From the NCBI GenBank assembly GCA_012274445.1, contig JAAROD010000014.1:861001-925000 (forward strand): DNA of 64,000 nt, written 5' to 3'. The notes beneath the pieces are model-generated. The model was not told where the DNA came from, made no database searches, and saw only the letters and a list, made by a program, of their open reading frames with translations. This DNA is from Sclerotiophoma versabilis (taxonomy: Eukaryota > Ascomycota > Dothideomycetes > Pleosporales > Didymellaceae). Positions 22,585-33,829 of the stretch are shown piece by piece (the stretch's first letter is position 1; each line of letters starts with the position of its first letter). The position numbers were made by a program, and so were the translations under genes.

Positions 22585-23722
22585 CTATTCTGCGTTCTGA
22601 GCGTTCCTCTCGTCCCATACGTTCTGAGCGTTCCTCTCGTCCCATACGTTCAGAGCCTCCTCAGCAGCCTTGACACCACTAAGCGCCATAGCGCCAAAGG
22701 TAGGACCCATACGGTTCGCTCCATCAACCTCGCTGAGCTCCATGCCACCGACGATCAGACCAGGCACAATCTCGCGAGTGCGCTTGACGATGGCGTCCTC
22801 GGCGGTGCGCATGTCGAGACCACGCATGCCACCCAGCTTCTCAATCTGCTGCATGCTGACGAGGCGCTTGACGCTGAAGGCGCCAAATGGGCCATCATGG
22901 CCAGTCGTCGAGATAACGAGAGGAGCGTTGATAGTGTTGGGATCCATGCAGGACTGGTCTTGGGGGCTATCAGTAAGAAAGGCTTATCAGACGTGAGTTG
23001 TTCGAGCTTACCGTCGTGGTGCATGGACACCAGAGTCCAGTTAGTAACTACACCAGCAATTCGGACAGCATTAGGATCATCTCGCGTGGGAGCAGGGCGG
23101 GTGATCAAATCCTCAACTGTAGTAGCGTTGAAGAGCTTGACGTTAGGGAACTGGAGCACCTTGCTCAGAAGAGTCGATGTGAACAACGCTGCGTGCTTGA
23201 CAGTGACCCAGTCGCCATCGTCCTCGTACGGGACACCGAGCTCGTTGAGGAACAGCTGAGCAGGCTTGCGCATGATCATGGCGCTGAAGAGCTGGCCACC
23301 AAGCCATGCACCTCCACCAGGAGCAACACCGGCTTCGATGATGGCGATCTTGAGGTCGGGGCGCTTGGAGGCGAGCATGAAAGCCGTGGAAAGACCGCAA
23401 GATCCAGCACCGACAATGACAATGTCAGACTCGGCGTAGGTATCGAGGTCTTTGAAGTAGCGGCGGGCTAAACAGTGTCAGCCTTATCTGCAAGGCAAGA
23501 CTCTCGATGGGTGGAAGACGTACTCATGGCCCTGGAGACCTGGCTCTCACGGATAGGAGCGAACGTGAAGTTCTCCCAGTTCCTCTCGAGGTCAGCCACC
23601 GTCTTTGCCTGGCTGTCTTGCCCGACGGAGGCAGCTTTAACAGCTAGATTCTTCTTGAGGTCCACGCCATTGCCAATGACGGCAGGGGCAGGAGACTCAA
23701 AGATGGCAGCAGGGGGAGACAT
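22585..23722 (-). CDS. THI4: Thiamine thiazole synthase
   Basis: Exons 23722-23524, 23467-23012 and 22958-22585 (introns of 56 and 53 bp) give 342 residues, the usual length for fungal THI4. The enzyme makes the ADP-thiazole precursor of thiamine from NAD and glycine, taking sulphur from its own cysteine. Visible hallmarks are the dinucleotide-binding D-I-V-I-V-G-A-G-S-C-G-L-S motif, the P-G-G-G-A-W-L-G-G-Q-L loop, G-H-D-G-P-F-G and G-G-M-E-L-S-E-V-D-G. The S-C-M-D-P-N motif carries Cys222, equivalent to the sulphur-donating cysteine (Cys205 in yeast), so this should be the single-turnover type. The second 3' splice site was chosen at AAG/ACCAG because it restores D-Q-S-C-M-D-P. Odd point: the last residues contain a perfect in-frame 9-residue duplication. 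Expression is very likely controlled by the TPP riboswitch in the leader intron. Confidence 0.96.
22594..22647 (-). repeat. 27-bp perfect tandem duplication in the THI4 C-terminus
   Basis: Two identical 27-bp units (22594-22620 and 22621-22647) lie head to tail, followed by the start of a diverged third. They are in frame and duplicate the nonapeptide N-V-W-D-E-R-N-A-Q near the C-terminus of THI4. The duplicated part lies after the conserved catalytic fold. Confidence 0.95.
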
Positions 23723-23751
23723 ATTATTGATGCTTGATCAAGGATCGGAAA

Positions 23752-23945
23752 CTGTAACAGGTTAAGTCTGTTTTCCACTGGGGGCAAGCATGAGTCCTTT
23801 CGCTGGTATTATCCAGATCAAGTTGAAACCGTATAATCTCAGAACGAATCCAGAAGTTCTTTGCTTTCCCATCTGGCCATCCTCGTAGGGTACGGCGAGA
23901 GCAGCAGAGCGCTTTTGGAAACGAACACCGGTTCATGCAGTATAC
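23752..23945 (-). other. Leader intron of THI4 that contains the riboswitch
   Basis: On the minus strand a GTATAC donor at 23945 (a second, similar one at 23964) and a CTTAAC branch site followed by TTACAG ending at 23752 define a 5'-UTR intron of about 194 nt. The THI4 start codon lies 30 bases downstream of the acceptor. Fungal thiamine genes commonly place the TPP aptamer in such an intron and regulate by alternative splicing. Exact donor use is inferred. Confidence 0.65.
23788..23938 (-). promoter_or_regulatory. TPP riboswitch (THI element)
   Basis: The minus strand carries the two hallmark blocks of the TPP aptamer: CTGAGA at 23837-23842, followed by TTATAC, and GATCTGGATAATACCAGCG at 23801-23819, followed by AAAGGA. 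The outer P1 helix can form between GCATGA (23933-23938) and TCATGC (23788-23793), a perfect 6-bp pairing. The segment between contains the long, variable P3 arm usual in fungi. It sits in the leader of THI4, inside a probable intron, so high thiamine pyrophosphate should alter splicing and lower THI4 expression (established for fungal thiamine genes; inferred here). Confidence 0.92.
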
Positions 23946-25711
23946 TTATCGTTGTTCAGTATACTTCGCATTGAAAGTACCTTGATGATATGAGGATAAT
24001 GCCCGCTGATGGACCGCATCCTGCGTAGCGGTTGCCATACTTGAAGTGAGTACCTACGCGACGGTCAGTAGATTCCCTTACGTATTGTAGGATTTGAGTG
24101 AAGTACGGATGATATTTCGATGAAAGGACCGAGGACTGATGGAAGACAAAGGAGAGGAGAGGGATGAGCTGATTAAGTAGTTTTTGATGTCCCACGTTCA
24201 GTGCCCATGTTTAACCATATTCAACCGTCGAAGTGGGGTAGCTTTGCCTAGCTACTGCAGCTGCGCTCTTTGAATCAGAACAGCCCCACCGTAGCCCGCC
24301 TCCGCCAACGTCCTATTCGAGGATTTACTGTATGTTGGTGCAGAGATACGCAAAATTAAACCACTGAATGCAATACTCGGAATACCTCTTCCGTCCAATA
24401 CTTGGTCGCTGAAGAGTCATCATTGTGTGATGGAATGAGGGGCCAACTCAGTGCAATGACTCGATATGTACTCCATAGCACAACAAACAACAACAGAAGT
24501 CCTTCCTAAATTAAGCTGGGATTCGAATGGGATAACAACGGACTGATCAACCGAAGTATGTGGAACAGAATACCGTGAGAGCGTACTATTAGTCGGGTCA
24601 CCAAGGTGATGGAGGAGCTAGGGGTTTGAGCGAGGCAGTTTAGGAGGAATATGACATTGTGTTCGGTTTCGTCTCTGTCGTAATGAGACCATGGAAACTA
24701 CTAGGACGACATCGAGAACGAGATCCTTTCAGAGGTAATGAAAGTTGGTGCTCAAGGCCCCGCAGAGGCCGTACAGCATGTGGCATGCATGCATCGGTGG
24801 CAGGGTTGAAGACTGTGTAACAAGCAGCCACACATCCTGGATGAACTGCTTTGCCAATAAAACGCCATCATTGCTATAGCTTTGAGCGTGAACGTGAGTC
24901 ATGTAAGACTAAAGCAATGTTGCCTGGGGTGCGGTCGTCTAGTTTTGGGGAAAGTGATCGTGCTTGGCTGAGGAAGATGCACTTGCCCCGAATGCGGAGA
25001 AAGAGGGATAGTCTGATCGATCAACCGAGAGGGGCCTTCACATAAATTTTCGAAGGTCTAGAAGCATATTGTCTCGACAAATCGACGACCATCTGCTATG
25101 AAGCTCATGGTTCATGTGCTCAACACTATTGCACGAACCACATAGCTGTACAATCGCACGGTGATGACGGCTGTTCCTCGTAAGGTCATGCGGATTTATG
25201 AGTGGGACAAGATAGAACCGACATTTGTAGTCGTACTACGCGCTTGCTGTTAGAGATATCGATGATGATGTGTGGTGGGCATTCATTGATTCTCCGGCCG
25301 GCAGCAAGTACCGGCAGTGCGGGTCCTTTGAGGCGACGCTCGGTACGATGAAACACGTCCGTGACCCTTTGCCATTCCCGCTTGTCTCAGGGTCGTGATT
25401 TGATAATGTGACGGCCGAGATGAGGTTGAAGCGGGGCTGTCCTCGAAGAGAGTACGAGCTCAAACAAAGCTGGAGGTGCTCAGCGTTTTCCAGACAAGAG
25501 AGGATTCCAGCTGGACAGACAGGAGAGGATTGCAACTGGCAGTTGCGTGATTGCGAGCAGCTTCTGGTCCCTGGATGGGCGTTAGCTGTCAGTGTGCGGC
25601 GGACACGCGTAGAGCAGCGCAGCGTTGTGATAGGGTCTGAAACAGGCCTTATTTGCGCGCGGGCTCTGCTGTCTGGTCGATGCACCGATGCATCTGACGG
25701 TGGCAGACATG

Positions 25712-25747
25712 TGTCAGTCAGGCAGTTAGTCAGTCAGTCAGTCAGTA
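25712..25747. repeat. GTCA/CAGT tetranucleotide microsatellite
   Basis: An imperfect run of CAGT/GTCA units, including four consecutive perfect copies near 25730-25745. It lies in intergenic DNA. Confidence 0.8.
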
Positions 25748-26485
25748 AAGCTGGCCGCGTACCTGCATCTGTAGATGTGTTGGACGAGTGGGAGCTGAGG
25801 TTCAGAACAGGGCTTTTGGTTTATAGATTCACCATTCTATTTCAAGATAACTGCAGCGCGCCGCAGCAGGCGACTGGCTAGGAACGATGACCGCCAGCGC
25901 AGATGCAGGTCTGCCGATCCTATCTCTACACGAGTCGCCGTCCCGTGTGTCGCAATATCGAAAGCGTGGATGGGCGTCGCCAAAAGGTCGCGGTTGATGA
26001 GGTGGAGGCAGCGCTAGCACAAACAGAGCCTAGCTAATTCGCGGCCAGGACGTGAAACACTCTGTCCGAGGCGCCTTGACGCGGCAGACTGGCCGTGCGG
26101 CTGAGGTCGTGCTGTGGTGAGCACTGCTCCAGGTCTGCCAGTGGCATTGCTTCCACGTCTGCATCCCCCACCCACGCCTGTGTTGCAACCTGCTCTCGCC
26201 TGTGTTGCACTCTGCTCTCGCCCCGCCCGAGAACACCTGCAAAGGCGCCCGAGCCACACGTCCACCTCAAGCCGCGTGCAAGCCCGGCGCAGGTGCAGCA
26301 AAGGCGCGAAGTCTGTGCATCCGCGATTAGCAGACTACCAGTGATTAGCAGTGCGAGACTCAAGGGTCCTGCTGGTCATAGCGGGCGTCTCCTCGAGCTA
26401 CCACATATCGCCAACCTCACCTGCCGCAGAGCCCTCACGCCTCAGTGCCAACAGCCGGTGCTCGCTGCTCCTGTCGCTTTCGCTT

Positions 26486-26514
<29 letters not shown>
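26486..26514. repeat. Hexanucleotide GTCGCC microsatellite
   Basis: Four to five tandem copies of GTCGCC in the GC-rich region upstream of the LIM-RhoGAP start codon, probably in its promoter or 5' UTR. Confidence 0.75.
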
Positions 26515-26516
<2 letters not shown>

Positions 26517-26733
26517 CTGCGTGTGCACTGTCGCTGACGCCATGCCCGCTGTTGACAGCACGCCCTGATTTTCTCTCACTTCCACCTGCGCCTGCTCGCC
26601 GCCGCAGCTGAGCCCGCTCGCTCGAGCTGCAACACCACCGCCAAACGACCACCACCGCGCCCCGCCCCGCCCTTTCGCTCGCACCACCACCGCTCTTCTC
26701 CCTGGCCGCGCCCGCACATCGCGCCCGCCCACC

Positions 26734-29700
26734 ATGGACTCGCCAGGCGGCTACCCGGAGTCGCTGCTCGACCAGGATGGCGACCAAGACGACGTGGTGT
26801 ATCCATGTAAGGGGTGTGGAGAGGTAATTGCGGCCGCCCTGTCGCTCGCTGCGCCTGCTAACAATGGCCCCAGATCCTGGAAGAGGGCAAAGCTTTCGAG
26901 CTCGGTACGCTTGCCCCCATTCACCCTCGTGCCTTCCTCTCAGCCGACTCCACCACTCCCCTCGAGCCTGCGTACTGACATTGCACAGCGGGTAACCGAT
27001 GGCACATCGACTGCTTCCGTTGCAACACCTGCGGCACACTCCTTGACTCCGATGCTAACCTCCTGCTTCTTGGAGACGGGTCCCTGATCTGCAACAACTG
27101 CACGTACAGCTGCAACCACTGCGGGAACAAGATCGAGGATCTAGCCATCTTGACCGGAGACCAGGCCTTCTGTGCGAATTGCTTCAGATGCAGAAACTGC
27201 AAGCGAAAGATTGAGAACCTGCGCTATGCACGTACATCGCAGGGTATCTTCTGCATGTCATGCCATGAATCGCTAATGGCACGGCGTCGCAAGAAATCCA
27301 AAAAGCCTCCCGCACCAGCAGCACCCAAAGTCGACAAGTCCCTTCCCGCACTCCCACCGCAGTTTGAAGAGCAGCAGTCACAGCGCGGCCCCTTTACTCC
27401 CGATGTCGAAACGCCATCTGAAGTCTTTTCTGAGCCCACAACCGCTGATGCTTCACCTAGACCTCCCCAGCCCAGAAGGGGCGACTCGTCTTCCAACTTC
27501 AGGCGCGATGCATCCCCAGCCCCGGGCGACTCCACAAGAAGAGGTATGTATTCTCTGGCTCCAACCCTCCGTTCGTGCGCCTCCATGAAGAAGCTGATCA
27601 TTGTTGCTATATAGACAACATACTTCTCCCAGCAACTACATACAACAAGGAGCACAAGCATACCGAGTCTGATGCCGGCGACGACGGCATACTCCTCCCA
27701 TTTGCCCTCGACCCGAACCCAGCGCCTGGGCCCTCGCCCCTGAGCCGGGCGAGTAGGCAATTCCCCGACCGAACAATGGGCTCTGGGTCAACAGCAGGCG
27801 ACGCAAAGAGCGGCCGCGACTATTTCAACAGACCGACGGCTGACCCCCGCGATAAGCTGAAAGAGGACAGCTCGAGATCCGGGTCTGCTGAGCGGCCTGT
27901 GCCAGCCAGCCCGCACATTGCGTTCCAGGAGAAGGGAAGACAGCCTTCTGACCATATCGTCAATACACTCAGAAAGCAGCGTGACACATCCAATGAGTCG
28001 CCATCGCTCAACGAGAGGTCCCGCAGTCAGCATGCTTCTCCAGCTCCTTCTTCAGCGACGGATACCTTCAAACTGCAAGAGGTGCCAAAGAACAAGAAGT
28101 CAGACACCAGACGCCAGAACTCGGACAGTAGCGACTCACCGCCACGACTAGGTTCACCTAGTGCTGAAATGTCTTCGAGACTCAGCAGACCTATGATCGA
28201 GCCTACGTTCACATCGTCGCCACCAATGGGAACTCAGGATTCGCCTGAAACCGCGTCTGGATCATCCTTCAGCTCGACTCAACGCGTCGAGCGTCCAGCA
28301 CGTGGAGACTCATTGAGACCTTCTGGCTCTAATCAAACTGGTGATAGGCCTGGCCCTTCGCCAACCACCCCTACTGTAGAGCACCCGCAGCGAACTTCTT
28401 CGACTTATGGTGCTCCTGTCCATGTCAGCACCGGCCTTGGGATTAGTAGTCCTTCAGACTCCTCAAGAGCCTTGTCTGACGTGCCTGTACCCCCAGCCCG
28501 TTCAGCTGACAGACGACCACCACCATCATCTTCCGAGACATTCACATCCCCACGTGCCCCACCCCAGCCACCCAGCACCCACAAGACCAGTGAATCTATA
28601 AGCAGTCTCCCCAGTGAGAGTTCACGAGATGTGTATGCGCCCGGTGGTGGCTTGCCTCGTTACAGTGCTCAAGGGGATTTCTCGATGGATGAGGACTTTG
28701 CGCGTCTTCTTGGAAATCAGGACAAGGATGAGAAGGAGGGCGGCGTCTTCCGCCGTGTCTCGAATGCTGTCCATAAACATGGACGCAGTCTCAGCGAGCG
28801 CGGTTCGGTCACTTCGAGGGGAGGACACAAGAAGTGGCCCACAAACGGGTCCATCGATATCAGTAGCCCTACCATTGCCTCGCCAGACTCCAAGGAGGAA
28901 AGCGTCAATCTTCGCAACGAGTTGCGCCGCGCTCAGCAACGTATCGCAGAGCTCGAAGCTGAGAAGAACGGCTTACAGGAGTCCATGCACAGCGCAGCAG
29001 ATATCAAGCAAGCGAACACTGTCCTTCGCGAAAAGCGGAATACCATGGCGGTCCTCGACACACAGCGTGAGATGGTTATTCGCGAGCTCGAGATTATGAC
29101 TGAGCATCTCAAACACGCCAAAGAAAGCAACGGATCAATGGACATCAATCAGCTCAAGTCGGATATCCTCAAAGATTTCGCTAATTCTTTGCGTAAGCTC
29201 AAGGATCAGCTGGGTGTGCAAATCGAAGATTTGATCTCTAAGAGGGCTGAGCTCACTGATGAAATCTCAAATCTGATCCAGATGAAGGACAAAGGCTTCC
29301 AGGAATACGAATCTCTTACAGCCCAGAATGCTAAGCTTTCTGCAATGAATCGGGAGCTCGTTGAAAACATCCAAAAAACAATGAACAACAAGAAGGGTGC
29401 ACCACCCTTTGATGCTACAGCGAATGGCCTTGGGATCTACAACACCCAACACAAGGGCGGCAAATCGGAGCTCTCGCTTGATTCTCATAGTCTGCCGCAT
29501 GAGCCATCGTTCCCTCACATCCACGATGGAGACAGCGAAGCAACTCTTGCGCAGCCCCAGGTTGTAAACATTCGGAAGACCGGAAAACCGACCAAGTTCT
29601 CCAAGTTCAAGAAGGGTGGTCAAGCTTTCACCACCAACGTGACCAAGGGTTTTAAGGGTGCGTTTGGCTCAGAACAAAAGCAAGAAGAGTACAAAGACAT

Positions 29701-30599
29701 CAAGGTCATTGGAACGCCTTACGGATCAGTTCACCAGCAGCCAGATATTGCATCTATGTCCAGCTCTATAAAGAGCAAGGATGAACAAACGCCTAAGGGC
29801 TGGTTCGGGGGTAGTGGCGCGAAGGGCGGTGTGAACAAGCAACCCAACGAGCGCTTCAAGCCTATGCAGGCGAACAACAGCAGCACTAACCTGGCTGCGG
29901 ATGCTAGCACTGTTCTTTTCGGGTCCGACCTGTCAGCTCGTTGTGAATTCGAGAAGCAGATGATACCTGGAGTCGTCACCCGCTGCATTTCGGAAGTTGA
30001 GTTACGAGGCATGGATGTTGAGGGTGTGTACCGCAAGAGTGGAGGCAGCTCGCAAGTCAACCAGGTGCGCAGTGGCTTCGAGTCTAAGGAGGATTACGAC
30101 ATATCAGACCCCGATCTCGACATTCACTCGATCACTTCAGCTCTGAAGAACTACTTCCGCAGGTTGCCTGTGCCGTTGATCACGTTCGACGTGTATGATC
30201 AATTCCTGGAAGCTGGTCGTAAGTGTGTCTTCTCCCTCTAGCTGCAATACACTAATCACCTGCATAGAACTTGAGGAACCCAAGGCACAGGCCAAAGCCC
30301 TTGCAGATGCTATCAAGGAGATTCCAAAAGCGCACCGCGACACGCTGCAGTTCCTCGTTTTCCACTTGTCTCGAGTCATTGAGCATCAAGAGGAGAACCT
30401 GGTATGTGCACCTACTTCCCGTATCTGGATAGCCTCATTAACACGTGATCAGATGACACCACTCAACCTTGCTGTTGTATTTGCGCCCACGATTATGCGG
30501 CCAATGGACATTCAGCGAGAGCTTAGTGATGTCCAACAGCAGCGCGTTGCCGTGCAAGCTTTGTTGGAAAACTACAAGACTGTGTTTGGTGAAGAGTAA
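26734..30599 (+). CDS. Two-LIM Rho GTPase-activating protein (Rga type)
   Basis: Six exons: 26734-26823, 26874-26904, 26989-27543, 27615-30218, 30268-30401 and 30453-30599, giving 1186 residues; all junctions keep phase. Residues 25-78 form LIM1 (Cys25, Cys28, His46, Cys49, Cys52, Cys55, Cys75, Cys78), split by two introns. LIM2 follows from Cys82 to about residue 135. Then come a long Ser/Pro-rich linker, a coiled coil around the stretch encoded at 28890-29380, and a C-terminal RhoGAP domain with the arginine finger in G-V-Y-R-K-S-G-G (Arg1032) and L-N-L-A-V-V-F-A-P-T-I-M. The architecture is that of yeast Rga1/Rga2, which switch off Cdc42/Rho to shape polarised growth and septation. Which Rho protein is the substrate cannot be told here. 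The start has a good context (ACCATGG). Confidence 0.92.
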
Positions 30600-31465
30600 A
30601 GGCTTACCCCAACAGCCCTTGGCTCACATCTTGTTCGCAGTGCATCTTCGCGCTCAAGTCTGCAAGCTGTGTAGGTTGGAGTCAGATGTTAACGGCGCGC
30701 CTGCTGGAAAGGCCAACCTCGGTCAGCTCCCTAAATTTTGGCATCACAGACCATTGCTGAGCTCGACTGCCTCTGTTGGATGCGCCTGTGAGGTGCAAAA
30801 TGTTATCACGGAACTTTTTCTTCTCGAGCGACTTCTTCTTGACATCAACCATTTGTCATTTCTTCTTGTTCGATATTTGCGACTCGACAGCGTAGGTGCC
30901 TCTTAGCGACTTTGGTTGGACGGAAGCCATGCATTGCGGCTATACTCACCACACTAGCTCATTCTTGTAACATATGATGGTCAAAGGAGGGCTCTCCTAC
31001 CCGAGATATTCAGGCGCATACGGATGGCTTGAAGGCTGTTATTATACCCTTGAGCTCGAGGGTTGCTTGTCTGGCTGCGTCTTGACCACGAGATAGCATG
31101 AACCGTTGCAGCGTTGCATACGAACATCTGCCAACAAGGCTGTGCTTTGCGGTGTGCGGTGTGCGTGATGTCTACTGGGATCAAGTGCTCGCATAACGTC
31201 AAATGTCACTGAAACCGTGATCGATCAGCCATGTAAAGCTCCCGTTCCTGGCAGGCCGGTAGGCGAGCTGCTTGCGCTAGACTAGCTACGCGTGAATGAC
31301 GTATTGTTTCGCGCTAACAACCCAGCCGACATGTGAGGGAACTGCCAACTTCAGCATCACACGATCGGCTCTTCACGTTCTCCCATCAACACAGTAGCTC
31401 TCCACCTACATCTTCATCTCGCTCTCTTGCAGAATTTCTACTACTCCATACTTCAACCCGTGACC
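30600..31465. other. Intergenic region between the RhoGAP and OM14-like genes
   Basis: About 870 bp holding the RhoGAP 3' UTR and the promoter of the OM14-like gene. The last 80 bases before the start are pyrimidine-rich, as in many fungal promoters. No ORF of note is seen. Confidence 0.45.
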
Positions 31466-32108
31466 ATGTCTTACGCCGACGTTGCTGCCAGCGGCCCTAA
31501 GCAAAGCCCCGAGGAGGTTAGTACACGTGAAAATCGTCACTAGGCAATTGCTAACGTATGCGCAGGCGTGAGTAATCGGCTCTGTCAGCTCTCAGAGTTT
31601 CAATACTGACAGCAATGTAGTCGCGCCCCTGCTATTCCCCAGGTCGAGCACACTGAGGACTCCGTCTCGTCTCTCGTCGACGTCGACAGCCCGCACATCT
31701 CTTCCGTGCCCTCCGACTACGAATCGCAATCAGTCAAGACTGATACCCAAGCCGCTCGCCAGGAGCGTGAGGAGGAGATCAAGGATACTGCCAAGGAGAT
31801 TCGCGACAGCGCCGCCGCCAAGAAGGAGCAGGCCAAGGACAAGGCGAGGAAGAACGCCGATAACCCCGTTGTCTTGAGCAATGCTGTTGGCCTCGCTGTT
31901 GTCGCTGCTGCTCTCAGCTTCGGTGCATACCGGAAGTACAGCCGTGGCGAGTTGACCGGCAAGGTGGTTGCCGCCTGGGCTGGTGTCGTTGGGTTGTTCG
32001 GCGTTGGTGACTTCTACGTCAGCCAGTGAGTTACGACTTTGTCTTTCATACAAGATTGGCCTAACAACAGACAGGTACTTCTTCAAGCGCTACCCTCCCA
32101 AGAATTAG
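31466..32108 (+). CDS. OM14-like mitochondrial outer-membrane protein
   Basis: Exons 31466-31516, 31566-31567, 31621-32025 and 32075-32108 give 163 residues. The second exon is only two bases (GC): it lies between two well-formed introns (49 and 53 bp, each with donor, branch site and AG), and the frame into A-R-A-P-A-I-P-Q-V-E-H is kept only if those two bases are included. The last intron (49 bp) joins V-S-Q to Y-F-F-K-R-Y-P-P-K. The N-terminal half is hydrophilic and highly charged. The C-terminal half has two hydrophobic segments (N-A-V-G-L-A-V-V-A-A-A-L-S-F and V-V-A-A-W-A-G-V-V-G-L-F) in a context (A-Y-R-K-Y, G-D-F-Y-V-S-Q-Y) that I associate with the OM14 C-terminal family. In yeast Om14 sits in the mitochondrial outer membrane and helps dock ribosomes and porin. 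The family call is from memory of the motif. Confidence 0.78.
31566..31567 (+). other. Two-nucleotide micro-exon (GC)
   Basis: The bases GC lie between ...GCGCAG (end of intron 1) and GTGAGT (start of intron 2). With them the codon GCT (Ala) is formed from exon 2 plus the first base of exon 3, and the frame is kept. Without them the reading frame shifts and soon reads unrelated sequence. Confidence 0.7.
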
Positions 32109-33829
32109 ACGTGTCTCCACAAAGAACTCGCCAACCTCAGAGACATGACGAAAATGTCCAAGACGAATCGCAGCAGGCCCATACTAGCGATGCATGAGTC
32201 GATGGAATTGATGGAGTTGAACAGAGCTTTGGTACACAACAGCCACACCTTGCCGATGAAGCTGCTTACGAATGCGCTCTTGAGTAATAACGTCAGTCTC
32301 GCTTCTTTACGCGTCGAAGCACCGATGCTTTACAGTTTCGACTAGTTTGTACGATCACGATTTCTTGTCTTTTCCTCTGGTGGCAGTAACAGCAGGCATA
32401 CGATTCTCTACTTGTTCGGTGCAAGTCAGGGTGGTTTAGTCTGCTCTTCTACATACAGTAACATTCAATATACCCGTTCATACATGAGTTTGATCTTTGA
32501 GGTGGTGACTTGCCTTCCAATTTTAGGCTGTAGAAATTGACCGCAAGTCTTTGCTTGGGCGCTATGTGAAGGCTGGGCGAAAGAAGTAGGAATGAATGGA
32601 CTGATTTTGACAGTCTATTAGTTACTGGTTTCCCTGACAGCTGTCGTTGACCAATGACACCGCATCAGCTTGCTATGGCGGCCATCGAGCCTGACAAAGC
32701 TACAGCAACCTCCCCTATTTGGAGTGGCCCAGGTTCTACATACCTGATCGAGATACATGCAGAAATGCAGCTTGACCAACATGGTTCTGAAGAACGTTCA
32801 GTGCGGAAGCATGCGCTGGCTCCAGCAATCCTGGACCACGAGCTTGCGGCTCGTGGGTGTGATTGAAAAATGGGCGATTTGCGGAGTTGATTGGCTACGA
32901 AGCGATGCGCGTTCGTTTCCAGATCGCCCAATAAGAAATGACCAGCACTTTCATTGGTTGGCATTTCCTGATAACATGACAAGCCTTCAGAAGTCTCGCA
33001 TCAATGCTCTTTCGCCCCGTCAACTAACGAAGACATTGCGTTCCGTTCATGGTACGCGTCTCATGTTTCAGTGGCCCTCGTGAATCGCCGCTGTCACAAG
33101 TACAATAGTGGAACTGACAGGACTACTCTTTGCGTCCAAGCATATTCCCTCCGTGCACATTCCACGCACTCATCCTCCACCTTGGACGCACTCACGCCAC
33201 AATGCATGAAACCACTTTCAACAAGGCCACCCTAGCTTGCCACATTCAATTTGGCATCTGTCGGTTTCAAACCCTAAGCGCTATTGCGCCGTGAATGGTT
33301 AACCTTCGCTTCACGCCTTCGGCGGTTAAAACGCGCAGCACCCAATCATCACCCTCACAATCCACACTACCTTAACGTAAGGCTGTCGGCTGGCGTTGCA
33401 CGTTAACGATATCGCAATGCGTTCCCTCCATTGGATGCATAATAGTGGATAGCCATTGCGAGAGGCGTCGTTCATCTATATCTTGGATGAACGTCGACCT
33501 GTCGCGTGGTGAGTCGAGAGACGTGCTGCAGGCTGGAACGACAAGCTTGTCTGAGCAGGCCGAAGCTGCGAGCACACCCACAAACACCTTCTGGAACGTG
33601 GACAACACATCGATTGTGGATTGCTCTTTGTTCTCTACCCTTCTTCTATTACCACCTGTCGCTGTCTTTCATCATTGTGCATTTGTCTCATTCGCTCGAG
33701 TTTTGTTGCTTTCTCTGCAGGGCGAGATCTGCTGGCTACTTTGCTGCCGCTACATTCGTTTTGAGCACGAGTGTGTACCCTCCAGATCGAGATGGAACAT
33801 TAGCTGCCTGGCTTGCAGTATACAGTAAT
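32109..33829. other. Intergenic region
   Basis: About 1.7 kb. Short frames on both strands (for example 32654-32866 plus and 32665-32982 minus) overlap and have no motifs. The last 200 bases before 33830 are T/C-rich and probably promoter or leader of the next gene. No RNA gene or repeat is recognised. Confidence 0.45.

Larger units (their letters stand above)
23965..26733. other. Long divergent intergenic region
   Basis: About 2.8 kb between the THI4 leader and the LIM-RhoGAP gene. Frames on both strands overlap (25236-25685 minus, 25408-25881 plus, several at 26000-26700) without motifs or consistent coding character. The right part, from about 25850, is GC-rich and contains simple repeats, consistent with promoter and 5' UTR of the RhoGAP gene. 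No RNA gene is recognised. Confidence 0.45.
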
